Position numbers and translations under genes: made by a program. A model generated the notes under the pieces. The model was not told the DNA's origin. It saw nothing but the letters and a program-made list of their open reading frames with translations, and made no database searches. From Actinomycetes bacterium (GTDB lineage: Bacteria > Actinomycetota > Thermoleophilia > Solirubrobacterales > Solirubrobacteraceae), in the NCBI GenBank assembly GCA_023405705.1, contig JAEXXR010000278.1, positions 1 to 6,449 of the forward strand: a stretch of 6,449 nt of DNA. Direction: 5' to 3'. Positions 1 through 4,939 of this stretch are shown piece by piece (position 1 is the first letter of the stretch; the number at the start of each line of letters is the position of its first letter).

Positions 1-61
1 CGGCCATGCCGGCCGCGGTGGCGTCGCGCTGCGGCGTGGCGATCGCGTGCTGCTCAGGCAT
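1..61 (-). CDS. Start of an unidentified gene, cut by the left edge
   Basis: On the minus strand an ATG at 61-59 opens a frame that stays open for 20 codons to the window edge. It begins MPEQHAIATPQRDATAAGMA. The ATG lies inside the last codons of the preceding 47-codon ORF, so the two frames share eight bases (ATGCCTGA). No separate Shine-Dalgarno is obvious, so translation would depend on coupling. The segment is rich in Ala and charged residues and matches no family I recognise. Its PQRDATA motif repeats a stretch of the upstream small ORF. It may be the N-terminus of the next gene in the TauE/SafE operon, or only part of a degenerate repeat; the visible length is too short to decide. Confidence 0.35.
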   Translation of the reverse strand, partial: MPEQHAIATPQRDATAAGMA

Positions 62-182
62 GCTGCGCATCCTCTCGCGTAGGGCCGCCCGCCGTGGCGT
101 CGCGCTGCGGTGCGGTGACCGCGTGGCGCGCCTCCCAGCGAGTGAGGCCGTCCGCCGCGGCGTCGCGCCGGGGCGCCGCGAT
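1..182 (-). repeat. Diverged tandem repeat, unit about 63 bp, two full copies and one partial
   Basis: Reading the minus strand, copy A is 182-120, copy B is 119-57 and copy C starts at 43 and runs to the edge. A and B are adjacent, both 63 nt, and match at 44 of 63 positions by my hand count. B and C share an exact 17-base core, CCGCAGCGCGACGCCAC. The spacing from B to C is 76 nt, that is 63 plus a 13-base insert beginning TGAGC, which shifts the frame by one. The end of the TauE/SafE half-gene at 190 resembles the end of copy B: both read T-R-x-x-A-x-H-A then TGAGC. Confidence 0.6.
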
Positions 183-197
183 CGAGCGCTCACGCAT
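54..197 (-). CDS. Small ORF (47 aa) built of two 21-residue repeats
   Basis: The minus strand encodes a 47-residue ORF from ATG at 197-195 to TGA at 56-54. It starts MRERSIAAPRRDA and ends REDAQHA. Residues 6-26 and 27-47 align without gaps as two 21-residue units with 12 identities, sharing P-x-R-D-A-x-A-x-G, T-R and A-x-H-A. There is no membrane segment, signal peptide or known domain. Its start overlaps the end of the second TauE/SafE half-gene by eight bases (ATGCGTGA), and its end overlaps the next ORF in the same way. It could be a real small protein, a translated linker, or a non-functional product of tandem duplication. Function is unknown. Confidence 0.35.
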   Translation of the reverse strand: MRERSIAAPRRDAAADGLTRWEARHAVTAPQRDATAGGPTREDAQHA

Positions 198-588
198 GAC
201 CCGCCTGCCCCCGCGTCTTCCACAGCCCGATCAGCATCCGCGCGGCGACGATCAGCATGAAGACGCCGAAGACGCGGCGCAGCGCGTCGGCCGGGAGCGC
301 GAGCGCGATCAGCGCGCCGGCGACGCCGCCGGCGGCGCCCATCAGGCCGAGCTTGAGCGACTGGCGCACGTCGACGGCGCCGCGTCTGGCGAGCGTGTAG
401 GTCGCGACGAGCGAGGTCGGCAGCACGACCAGCAGCGAGGTCGCCTCGGCGGCGTGCTGGCCGACGCCGAGCGCGAGCACCATGAAGGGGACCATGAAGG
501 TGCCGCCGCCGATGCCGAGGATGCCCGAGAGCATGCCGGTGCAGAGCCCGAAGGCGAGGATGCCGACGGCGATCAGGACGGCCTCCAT
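190..588 (-). CDS. Half-length TauE/SafE (TSUP/DUF81) permease, second half
   Basis: This 132-residue membrane protein matches one repeat of the TauE/SafE (TSUP) family, whose members move sulfite, sulfonates or other small organic anions across the cytoplasmic membrane. It carries the family's glycine signature, GMLSGILGIGGGTFMVP, at residues 18-34, then AEATSL (47-52), and four or five hydrophobic segments ending near residue 122 (VFGVFMLIVAARMLIGLW). Family members normally have two such repeats in about 250-300 residues; this has one. The ATG at 588 shares its A with the stop of the upstream half-gene (TGATG), so translation is probably coupled. It most likely pairs with that partner to form one carrier. 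The substrate cannot be assigned. The C-terminal tail (KTRGQAGHA) resembles the ends of the repeat units further downstream. Confidence 0.85.
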   Translation of the reverse strand: MEAVLIAVGILAFGLCTGMLSGILGIGGGTFMVPFMVLALGVGQHAAEATSLLVVLPTSLVATYTLARRGAVDVRQSLKLGLMGAAGGVAGALIALALPADALRRVFGVFMLIVAARMLIGLWKTRGQAGHA

Positions 589-1004
589 CAGCCCTGCACC
601 AGCATCAGGAAGGCGGCGGCGAGCAGGAAGCAGCCGAACAGCCACTGCAGCTTGCGGTCGTCGGCTCTGGCGAGCGCCTTCGCGCCGTAGCGGGCGCCGA
701 CGATCGCGCCGATCGTGAGGAAGACGGCGGCGCGCACGTCGATGTGGGCGCCGCTGCCGAGCGTCGCCGCGGAGACGATCGAGATCGGGATGATCGCGCC
801 GAGCGAGGTCGCGTGGGCGTCGCGCTGCGCGTAGCCGGCCCACAGCACGAGCAGCGGGACCATGACCGTGCCGCCGCCTACGCCGAGCAGTCCCGACAGC
901 AGCCCGCCGAGCAGGCCGATCGCGACGAACTTGGCGGCGGGGATCTTGGGCGATCGCGTCGCGGGCGGCGGCGTCGCGGACGCCGCATCGATCGTGTTGG
1001 TCAT
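588..1004 (-). CDS. Half-length TauE/SafE (TSUP/DUF81) permease, first half
   Basis: This 138-residue protein is the first of two half-size TauE/SafE-family permeases. Residues 1-24 are a Pro/Ala-rich hydrophilic tail. The signature LLSGLLGVGGGTVMVP lies at 35-50, AHATSL at 63-68, and hydrophobic segments continue to the end (WLFGCFLLAAAFLMLVQG). It aligns along its whole length with the next gene, as the two halves of a normal TauE/SafE protein do. The open frame extends upstream to 1061, but I chose ATG 1004 because a GAGG lies seven bases before it and the upstream codons cover the operator region. It is divergent from the cupin gene across an 84-bp spacer. A frameshifted single gene is possible, but the clean TGATG junction and an N-terminal start directly before the second repeat favour two genes. 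Confidence 0.85.
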   Translation of the reverse strand: MTNTIDAASATPPPATRSPKIPAAKFVAIGLLGGLLSGLLGVGGGTVMVPLLVLWAGYAQRDAHATSLGAIIPISIVSAATLGSGAHIDVRAAVFLTIGAIVGARYGAKALARADDRKLQWLFGCFLLAAAFLMLVQG

Positions 1005-1030
1005 CTCTGAGCCTCGGTTCTTCCCTCTGA

Positions 1031-1070
1031 GTCGGACAGATGGTCCGACCAAGTGCTGCATGGTAAACCA
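1031..1070. promoter_or_regulatory. Probable operator cluster between divergent permease and cupin genes
   Basis: Three overlapping or adjacent dyads lie here. TGGTCCGACCA (1041-1051) and TGGTAAACCA (1061-1070) both have TGGT/ACCA arms, and their centres are about 20 bp apart, roughly two helical turns. A longer perfect repeat, GTCGGAC-N5-GTCCGAC (1031-1049), shares the right arm of the first. TGGT-N3-ACCA is the known core of FadR- and PdhR-type GntR operators. The cluster lies 19-58 bp before the cupin ATG (1089) and 27-66 bp before the permease ATG (1004), so one regulator could control both. No convincing -35/-10 pair was found in either direction. Confidence 0.5.
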
Positions 1071-1088
1071 AATCGCTACGGTCCGGCG

Positions 1089-1463
1089 ATGTCCGAATCA
1101 CGAGCTGACCGGCAGGCCGCCGCGCCGCCCTTCGTCCTCCACGTCGCCGACCTGGAGCTGGAGCCCGACCCGCTCGACCCGGCGCAGGTCGTCTCCGGCG
1201 ACCCGCAGGTCTCCGCGCGCGAGCTGTGGACGGCGCCCGGCGGCGGCCTCTCGGCCGGCGTCTGGGAGCACGGCGCCGGCGTCTCCAGGGACGTCGAGGC
1301 CGACGAGCTGTTCGTCGTGCTCTCGGGCCGCGCGACGATCGCCTTCGCCGACGGTCGCGAGCTGTCCGTCGGCCCCGGCGACGTGTGCGTGCTGAGAGCC
1401 GGCGACGCGACGACCTGGACCGTCCACGAGCCGCTGCGCAAGGTCTGGGTCGTGCCGGAGTGA
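1089..1463 (+). CDS. Small cupin protein, DUF861/Cupin_3 type
   Basis: This 124-residue single-domain cupin resembles the DUF861 (Cupin_3) group, which includes ureidoglycine aminohydrolase-like and EutQ-like proteins as well as many uncharacterised ones. The visible pattern is WTAPGG (47-52), WEHGAG (59-64), E70-x-x-E73 leading to LFVVLSGRATI (74-84), the GPGD turn (95-98), and TTWTVHEPLRKVWVV (108-122), all typical. Classical cupin metal ligands are incomplete: there is no HxH motif, as is usual for this group, so catalytic activity is uncertain and a ligand-binding role is possible. The frame also allows GTG at 1053, but that would lie inside the operator palindromes; ATG 1089 is preferred although it has no strong Shine-Dalgarno, which may mean a short-leader transcript. 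It is divergent from the TauE/SafE pair and followed by two hairpins. Confidence 0.8.
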   Translation: MSESRADRQAAAPPFVLHVADLELEPDPLDPAQVVSGDPQVSARELWTAPGGGLSAGVWEHGAGVSRDVEADELFVVLSGRATIAFADGRELSVGPGDVCVLRAGDATTWTVHEPLRKVWVVPE

Positions 1464-1488
1464 CGGTCGTCTGACACGCCTCGCCGCC

Positions 1489-1506
1489 TCACCGGGAAAC
1501 CGGTGA
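1489..1506 (+). terminator. Hairpin with GAAA tetraloop after the cupin gene
   Basis: A perfect 7-bp stem (TCACCGG/CCGGTGA) closes on GAAA, a GNRA-type loop, 25 bases after the cupin stop. It lacks a following T-run (next bases ATTCAACC), so it may act as an RNA stabiliser or as part of a two-hairpin terminator rather than a classical intrinsic one. Confidence 0.45.
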
Positions 1507-1511
1507 ATTCA

Positions 1512-1553
1512 ACCGCGACCGCCGTTCTCACGGGAAGGGAAGGCGGTCGCGGT
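1512..1553 (+). terminator. Strong GC-rich hairpin, probable terminator of the cupin transcript
   Basis: ACCGCGACCGCC (1512-1523) pairs perfectly with GGCGGTCGCGGT (1542-1553). The 18-base interior can extend the stem further, with TTCTC pairing to GGGAA past a bulged G. It begins five bases after the first hairpin and ends about 20 bp before the next promoter, so it fits a terminator separating cupin from the GntR operon. There is no T-tract, which is common for terminators of high-GC actinobacteria; an operator role is an alternative. Confidence 0.55.
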
Positions 1554-1572
1554 GACAACCTCTCTGTGACTG

Positions 1573-1602
1573 TTGACACAGTGAATGCAGCCTGCATATC
1601 TT
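1573..1602 (+). promoter_or_regulatory. Sigma-70-like promoter of the GntR/ABC importer operon
   Basis: A perfect TTGACA (1573-1578) is followed after 18 bp by TATCTT (1597-1602), in an unusually AT-rich island for this window. Transcription would start near 1609, giving a leader of about 34 nt before the regulator's ATG at 1643. CTGTG-N8-CACAG (1564-1581) surrounds the -35 box and could be a further binding site. Confidence 0.6.
1585..1597. promoter_or_regulatory. Palindrome within the promoter spacer
   Basis: ATGCAG-C-CTGCAT is a perfect 13-bp dyad that fills most of the spacer between the -35 and -10 boxes. A protein bound there would block RNA polymerase, so a repressor site is the likely reading. 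The cognate protein is unknown. Confidence 0.4.
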
Positions 1603-1611
1603 TTGCATGCT

Positions 1612-1625
1612 CGTTGTGTACAACG
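1612..1625. promoter_or_regulatory. Probable autoregulatory GntR operator near the transcription start
   Basis: CGTTGT-GT-ACAACG is a perfect dyad with 6-bp arms. It has the GT-Nx-AC shape characteristic of operators of the FadR/FCD subfamily of GntR regulators. It sits just after the expected transcription start and 17 bp before the ATG of a gene for exactly such a regulator, so autorepression is the simplest inference. Confidence 0.55.
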
Positions 1626-1642
1626 CAGTCGGCGAGGAGAGA

Positions 1643-2314
1643 ATGCCCCGAGTTCAAGACGACGAGGTCTACGAGGTGCTCAAGGAGGAGATCACGCATT
1701 TCCGCGTGGCTCCCGGAGCGCGCCTCGTCGAGACCGAGCTGTCGGCCCGCTTCAACACGAGCCGCACGCCGATCCGCAGCGCGCTGCAGCGGCTGACCCA
1801 GGACGGGCTCGTCGTCGCGGCGAACGGCGCCCGCCTCGCGCGGCCGTTCGACCAGCGCGAGTTCGAGGACATGTACCGCGTCCGCATCGCGATCGAGCGG
1901 CTGTCGGTCGAACAGGCCTGCGAGCGCGGCTGGGAGGGGGCGCTCGACCAGCTGCGCCAGAGCTGGGACGAGCCGCTGCGGCGCGAGGGCGCCGGTCCCG
2001 AGGAGGCGCTGGAAGCGGAGCTGCGCGTGCACATGGGGATCGCGCGCCTGTCGCAGAACGAGCTGCTGATCACGACGCTGGACCGGATCAACGACCGCAT
2101 CCAGGTCCTGCGCAAGATGGACTTCCTCGACGCCGACCGCGTCGCCCGCACGAGCGACGACCACCGCGAGATCCTCGAGCTGATCGCCGCGCGCGACGCG
2201 CAGCGGGCCGCCGACCTGATGCAGGCGCACATCGAAGGCGCGCTCGCGAACATCAGCCGGCTGGTCTCCGGCGCGCTGTCCCAGGCATCCCTCGAACGCA
2301 GCGGCGCGGCCTGA
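1643..2314 (+). CDS. GntR-family transcriptional regulator, FadR subfamily with FCD ligand domain
   Basis: This 223-residue protein has an N-terminal winged helix-turn-helix (about 8-70) with the GntR signature PGARLVETELSARFNTSRTP (24-43). An all-helical FCD domain (about 75-210) follows, which in this family binds a metal and a small organic acid. Candidate metal ligands are H130, H174 (in DDHREIL) and H196 (in MQAHIEGA). The usual Asp four residues before the first His is Glu here (E126). The frame opens at ATG 1607, but that lies at the promoter start point; ATG 1643 has GAGGAG just upstream and gives the normal family length. It is the first gene of the importer operon, 26 nt before the binding protein, and probably a ligand-responsive repressor of it. 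The ligand is likely the imported compound or a product of it, but this is inference. Confidence 0.9.
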   Translation: MPRVQDDEVYEVLKEEITHFRVAPGARLVETELSARFNTSRTPIRSALQRLTQDGLVVAANGARLARPFDQREFEDMYRVRIAIERLSVEQACERGWEGALDQLRQSWDEPLRREGAGPEEALEAELRVHMGIARLSQNELLITTLDRINDRIQVLRKMDFLDADRVARTSDDHREILELIAARDAQRAADLMQAHIEGALANISRLVSGALSQASLERSGAA

Positions 2315-2340
2315 TGCCGCGCATGCCCCATGGAGGCGAG

Positions 2341-3984
2341 ATGACCCGCCGTACCCGTTCCCTGGCCGTGGCGGCTGCCGCGTCGGCCACGCTCCTCGCC
2401 GCCTGCGGCGGGGCGACCAGAAGCAGCGACGGCCCGACCGGCGCATCCGCCGGCGACGGCCCCGCGACGACGATCGCAACGCCCGCGGCGAGCGGCAGAG
2501 TCGACCAGGTCAGCTGGGCGCTGGCGGCCGAGCCGGCCTCGCTCGACTGGGTCCTCAACGCCGACTTCTTCGCCGGCCAGATCCTCGCGAACGTCTGCGA
2601 GGGCCTGATCCGCCAGCAGCCCGACATGACGCTCGGGCCGGCGCTCGCCGAGAGCTGGGCCAACCCGAACCCGACGACGTGGGTCTACACGATCCGCGAC
2701 GGGGTCAGATTCCACTCGGGCGCGCCGCTGACCGCGAGAGACGTCGCCTACAGCCTCAACCGCAACCTCGACCCCAGAGTCGGCTCCTTCTGGGGCGGCG
2801 CCTTCGGCAAGGTGAAGAAGATCGCCGCGACCGGCCCCGCCGAGGTGACGGTCACGCTCAGAGAGCCCGACTCGATGTTCAACGCGTACATGTCGACGCC
2901 GGCCGGCGTCGTCGGCAACGCGGCCGCGATCGAGCAGCAGGGCAAGGCCTTCGGCACGCCCGACGGCGGCGTCGACTGCGTCGGCCCGTACAGACTGGAC
3001 AGCTGGGAGAAGGGCCAGTCGATCACGCTCGCCGCCGATCCCGGCTACTGGGATTCCGAGCTGCAGCCGAAGGCGCAGACGTTCAGATTCGAGATCATCC
3101 GCGACCCCGCCGCGCGCACCAGCGCGCTGCTGTCCGGCACGGTCGACGGCTCCTGGTTCCTGCCCTCCTCGTCGCTGACGAGACTGGGCGGCTCGGGCAA
3201 CGGCAGAACCTACTTCGGCCCCTCGACGCAGGGCTTCAACGCGATCGTCTTCTCGACGAGCGGGGCCTTGAGAGACCCGCGCGTCCGCCGCGCGCTGTCG
3301 ATGGCGATCGACCGCGACGGGATCATCAGATCGGTCCTCGGCGGCGCGGCGCAGCCGTCGCGCGCGCCCGGCGTCCCCGGCACCTGGGGCTACGCGAGAG
3401 CGACCTTCCAGCAGGCGTGGGACGGCCTCACGATCGCCGACCGCGACCTCGACGCCGCGAGAAGACTGGTGCAGGAGGCCGGCGCGCCGTCGCAGCCGAT
3501 CACGATCGCCGTCACCTCGCGTGAGGCGGAGATCCCCGTCATCGGCGCCGCGATCCAGTCGGCCGGCAGAGAGATCGGCCTCGACGTGCAGCTGAAGCAG
3601 ATCCCGCCGGACCAGTACGACGCGGTCTACACCTCCAGAGAGGCGCGCAAGGGGATCGACCTCTACCTGACGCCGTGGGGGACCGACTTCGCCGACCCGC
3701 TGCAGATCTACGAGTACTTCCGCAGCGGCGGCTTCTACAACTTCTCCGGCTTCTCCAGCAGAGAGCTGGACGGGATGCTCGACAGAGCGCTCGCCGCGCC
3801 CGACGACGAGCAGAAGGCGCAGGCGGTCGTCGGCGCCCAGCAGATCGTCGTCGACGAGCTGCTGTGGATACCGCTGTACGCCCCCTACAACACGCTGTTC
3901 ATGAACGACCGCATCAGCGGCGCGCCTGCGAGCTACGTCCAGCTCCACTACCCCTGGGCCGCCGCGATCGGCGGCACGAGCTGA
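2341..3984 (+). CDS. ABC transporter substrate-binding lipoprotein, SBP_bac_5 (peptide/nickel/opine) family
   Basis: This 547-residue lipoprotein captures the substrate outside the membrane for the permeases encoded next. MTRRTR and a hydrophobic stretch lead to the lipobox LLAAC, with C22 as the lipidated residue; residues 23-52 are a Ser/Gly/Ala/Pro linker. The SBP_bac_5 domain follows, with the family signature around 101-140 (LAESW, TTWVYTIRDGVRFHSG, PLTARDVAYSL). A second conserved block, DPRVRRALSMAIDRDGI, is encoded at about 3274-3330. Length is normal for the family. The start at ATG 2341 has GGAGG four bases upstream. Oddly, 19 of its 37 arginines use AGA, none use AGG or CGG, and 18 use CGC or CGT, while other genes here almost never use AGA. 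The substrate is unknown: peptides, opines, nickel chelates and sugars are all transported by this class. Confidence 0.92.
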   Translation: MTRRTRSLAVAAAASATLLAACGGATRSSDGPTGASAGDGPATTIATPAASGRVDQVSWALAAEPASLDWVLNADFFAGQILANVCEGLIRQQPDMTLGPALAESWANPNPTTWVYTIRDGVRFHSGAPLTARDVAYSLNRNLDPRVGSFWGGAFGKVKKIAATGPAEVTVTLREPDSMFNAYMSTPAGVVGNAAAIEQQGKAFGTPDGGVDCVGPYRLDSWEKGQSITLAADPGYWDSELQPKAQTFRFEIIRDPAARTSALLSGTVDGSWFLPSSSLTRLGGSGNGRTYFGPSTQGFNAIVFSTSGALRDPRVRRALSMAIDRDGIIRSVLGGAAQPSRAPGVPGTWGYARATFQQAWDGLTIADRDLDAARRLVQEAGAPSQPITIAVTSREAEIPVIGAAIQSAGREIGLDVQLKQIPPDQYDAVYTSREARKGIDLYLTPWGTDFADPLQIYEYFRSGGFYNFSGFSSRELDGMLDRALAAPDDEQKAQAVVGAQQIVVDELLWIPLYAPYNTLFMNDRISGAPASYVQLHYPWAAAIGGTS

Positions 3985-3997
3985 GCGGAGGCGCGAG

Positions 3998-4939
3998 ATG
4001 CGGACGTTCATCCTCGGCCGCCTGGCGACGCTGGTCCTGATCTGCCTCGCCGGCTCGTTCCTGGTCTTCCTGTCGCTGCACCTGGCGCCGGGCAGCCCGG
4101 AGAACTTCCTCGTGCGCGGCAACTCGGTGACGCAGGAGACGCTCGAGGCGGTGCGCCAGCAGTACCGCCTCGACGACCCGGTCCTGGTCCAGTACGCCAA
4201 CTGGCTCGGCAACGCGGTGCAGGGCGACTTCGGCCGCTCGCTGCAGTTCCGCCAGTCGGTCTCCGGCCTGATCGGCTCGCGCCTGCCGACGACGCTGTTC
4301 CTCGTCGGCTACGCGGCGCTGCTGATCTTCGTCGTCGGCATCGCGCTCGGCGTGCTGGCCGCGGTCAAGCGCGGCGCGGTCAACTCGATCGTGCTCGTGC
4401 TGACCTCGATCGGGACGGCGACGCCGGCGTTCGTGGCGGCGATCTTCCTCGTGACGATCTTCTCGGTGAAGCTCGGCTGGTTCCCGGCCTTCGGCAACGG
4501 CTCGGGCTTCCTCGACCGCGTCTGGCACCTGACGCTGCCGGCGATCGCGCTGGCGACCAGCTCGGTCGCGCTCGTCGCCCGCGCGACGCGCTCGGCGATG
4601 GACGCGGAGCTGAGCAGCGAGTACGTCGAGACGGCGCGCGCCCGCGGCGTCCCCGAGCGGGCGGTGGTCTGGCGCCACGCCTTCCGCAACGCGCTCGGGC
4701 CGCTGGCGACGCTCGCCGGCCTGCTCGTCGCCTCGCTGCTGGTGATCACGACGCTGGTCGAGACGGTCTTCGGGCTCAGCGGCGTCGGCTCCCTGCTCGT
4801 GCAGGCGGTCAACGCGAAGGACTTTCCCGTCGTGCAGGCGAGCGTCCTGCTGATCGTCGCGGCCTTCGTGATCACGAACGCGATCGTCGACATCGCCTAC
4901 CCGTGGATCGACCCCCGCGTGCGCGGAGGGAAGCGATGA
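3998..4939 (+). CDS. ABC transporter permease, DppB/OppB type
   Basis: This 313-residue inner-membrane subunit is the first of two that form the channel. The N-terminal helix (about 9-30) is followed by a periplasmic segment with the family motif GDFGRS (76-81). The permease domain carries hydrophobic segments at about 98-122, 130-158, 178-196, 233-258 and 278-300. The cytoplasmic EAA loop that docks on the ATPase is at 208-232 (EYVETARARGVPERAVVWRH then AFRNA). Length and motif order are standard for DppB. GGAGG lies six bases before the ATG, 13 nt after the binding-protein stop. It contains no AGA codons, unlike that neighbour. The stop overlaps the next start as ATGA. Confidence 0.93.
   Translation: MRTFILGRLATLVLICLAGSFLVFLSLHLAPGSPENFLVRGNSVTQETLEAVRQQYRLDDPVLVQYANWLGNAVQGDFGRSLQFRQSVSGLIGSRLPTTLFLVGYAALLIFVVGIALGVLAAVKRGAVNSIVLVLTSIGTATPAFVAAIFLVTIFSVKLGWFPAFGNGSGFLDRVWHLTLPAIALATSSVALVARATRSAMDAELSSEYVETARARGVPERAVVWRHAFRNALGPLATLAGLLVASLLVITTLVETVFGLSGVGSLLVQAVNAKDFPVVQASVLLIVAAFVITNAIVDIAYPWIDPRVRGGKR

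Noticed and set aside
1..182. The left-edge repeat as a CRISPR array
   Set aside because: The units are adjacent without spacers of even length, are diverged from each other, and no cas gene is present.
6..690. Plus-strand open frames over the TauE/SafE genes and the left edge
   Set aside because: The translations are Arg/Ala/His/Asp-rich without recognisable motifs and lie opposite clear membrane-protein genes.
1005..1101. N-terminal extensions of the first half-permease (to 1061) and of the longer minus frame to 1101
   Set aside because: They run through the palindromic divergent promoter region and add no family-like sequence; ATG 1004 gives a normal start.
1585..2340. Upstream extension of the binding-protein frame to 1585
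   Set aside because: It overlaps the whole regulator gene in another frame and would bury the signal peptide; ATG 2341 with GGAGG and the lipobox is clearly the start.
1669..4212. Very long open frame on the minus strand (847 codons) opposite the regulator and binding-protein genes
   Set aside because: It is antisense to two confidently identified genes, and its translation is a low-complexity Arg/Ala/Asp-rich string with no domain. This is the usual shadow of GC-rich codons.
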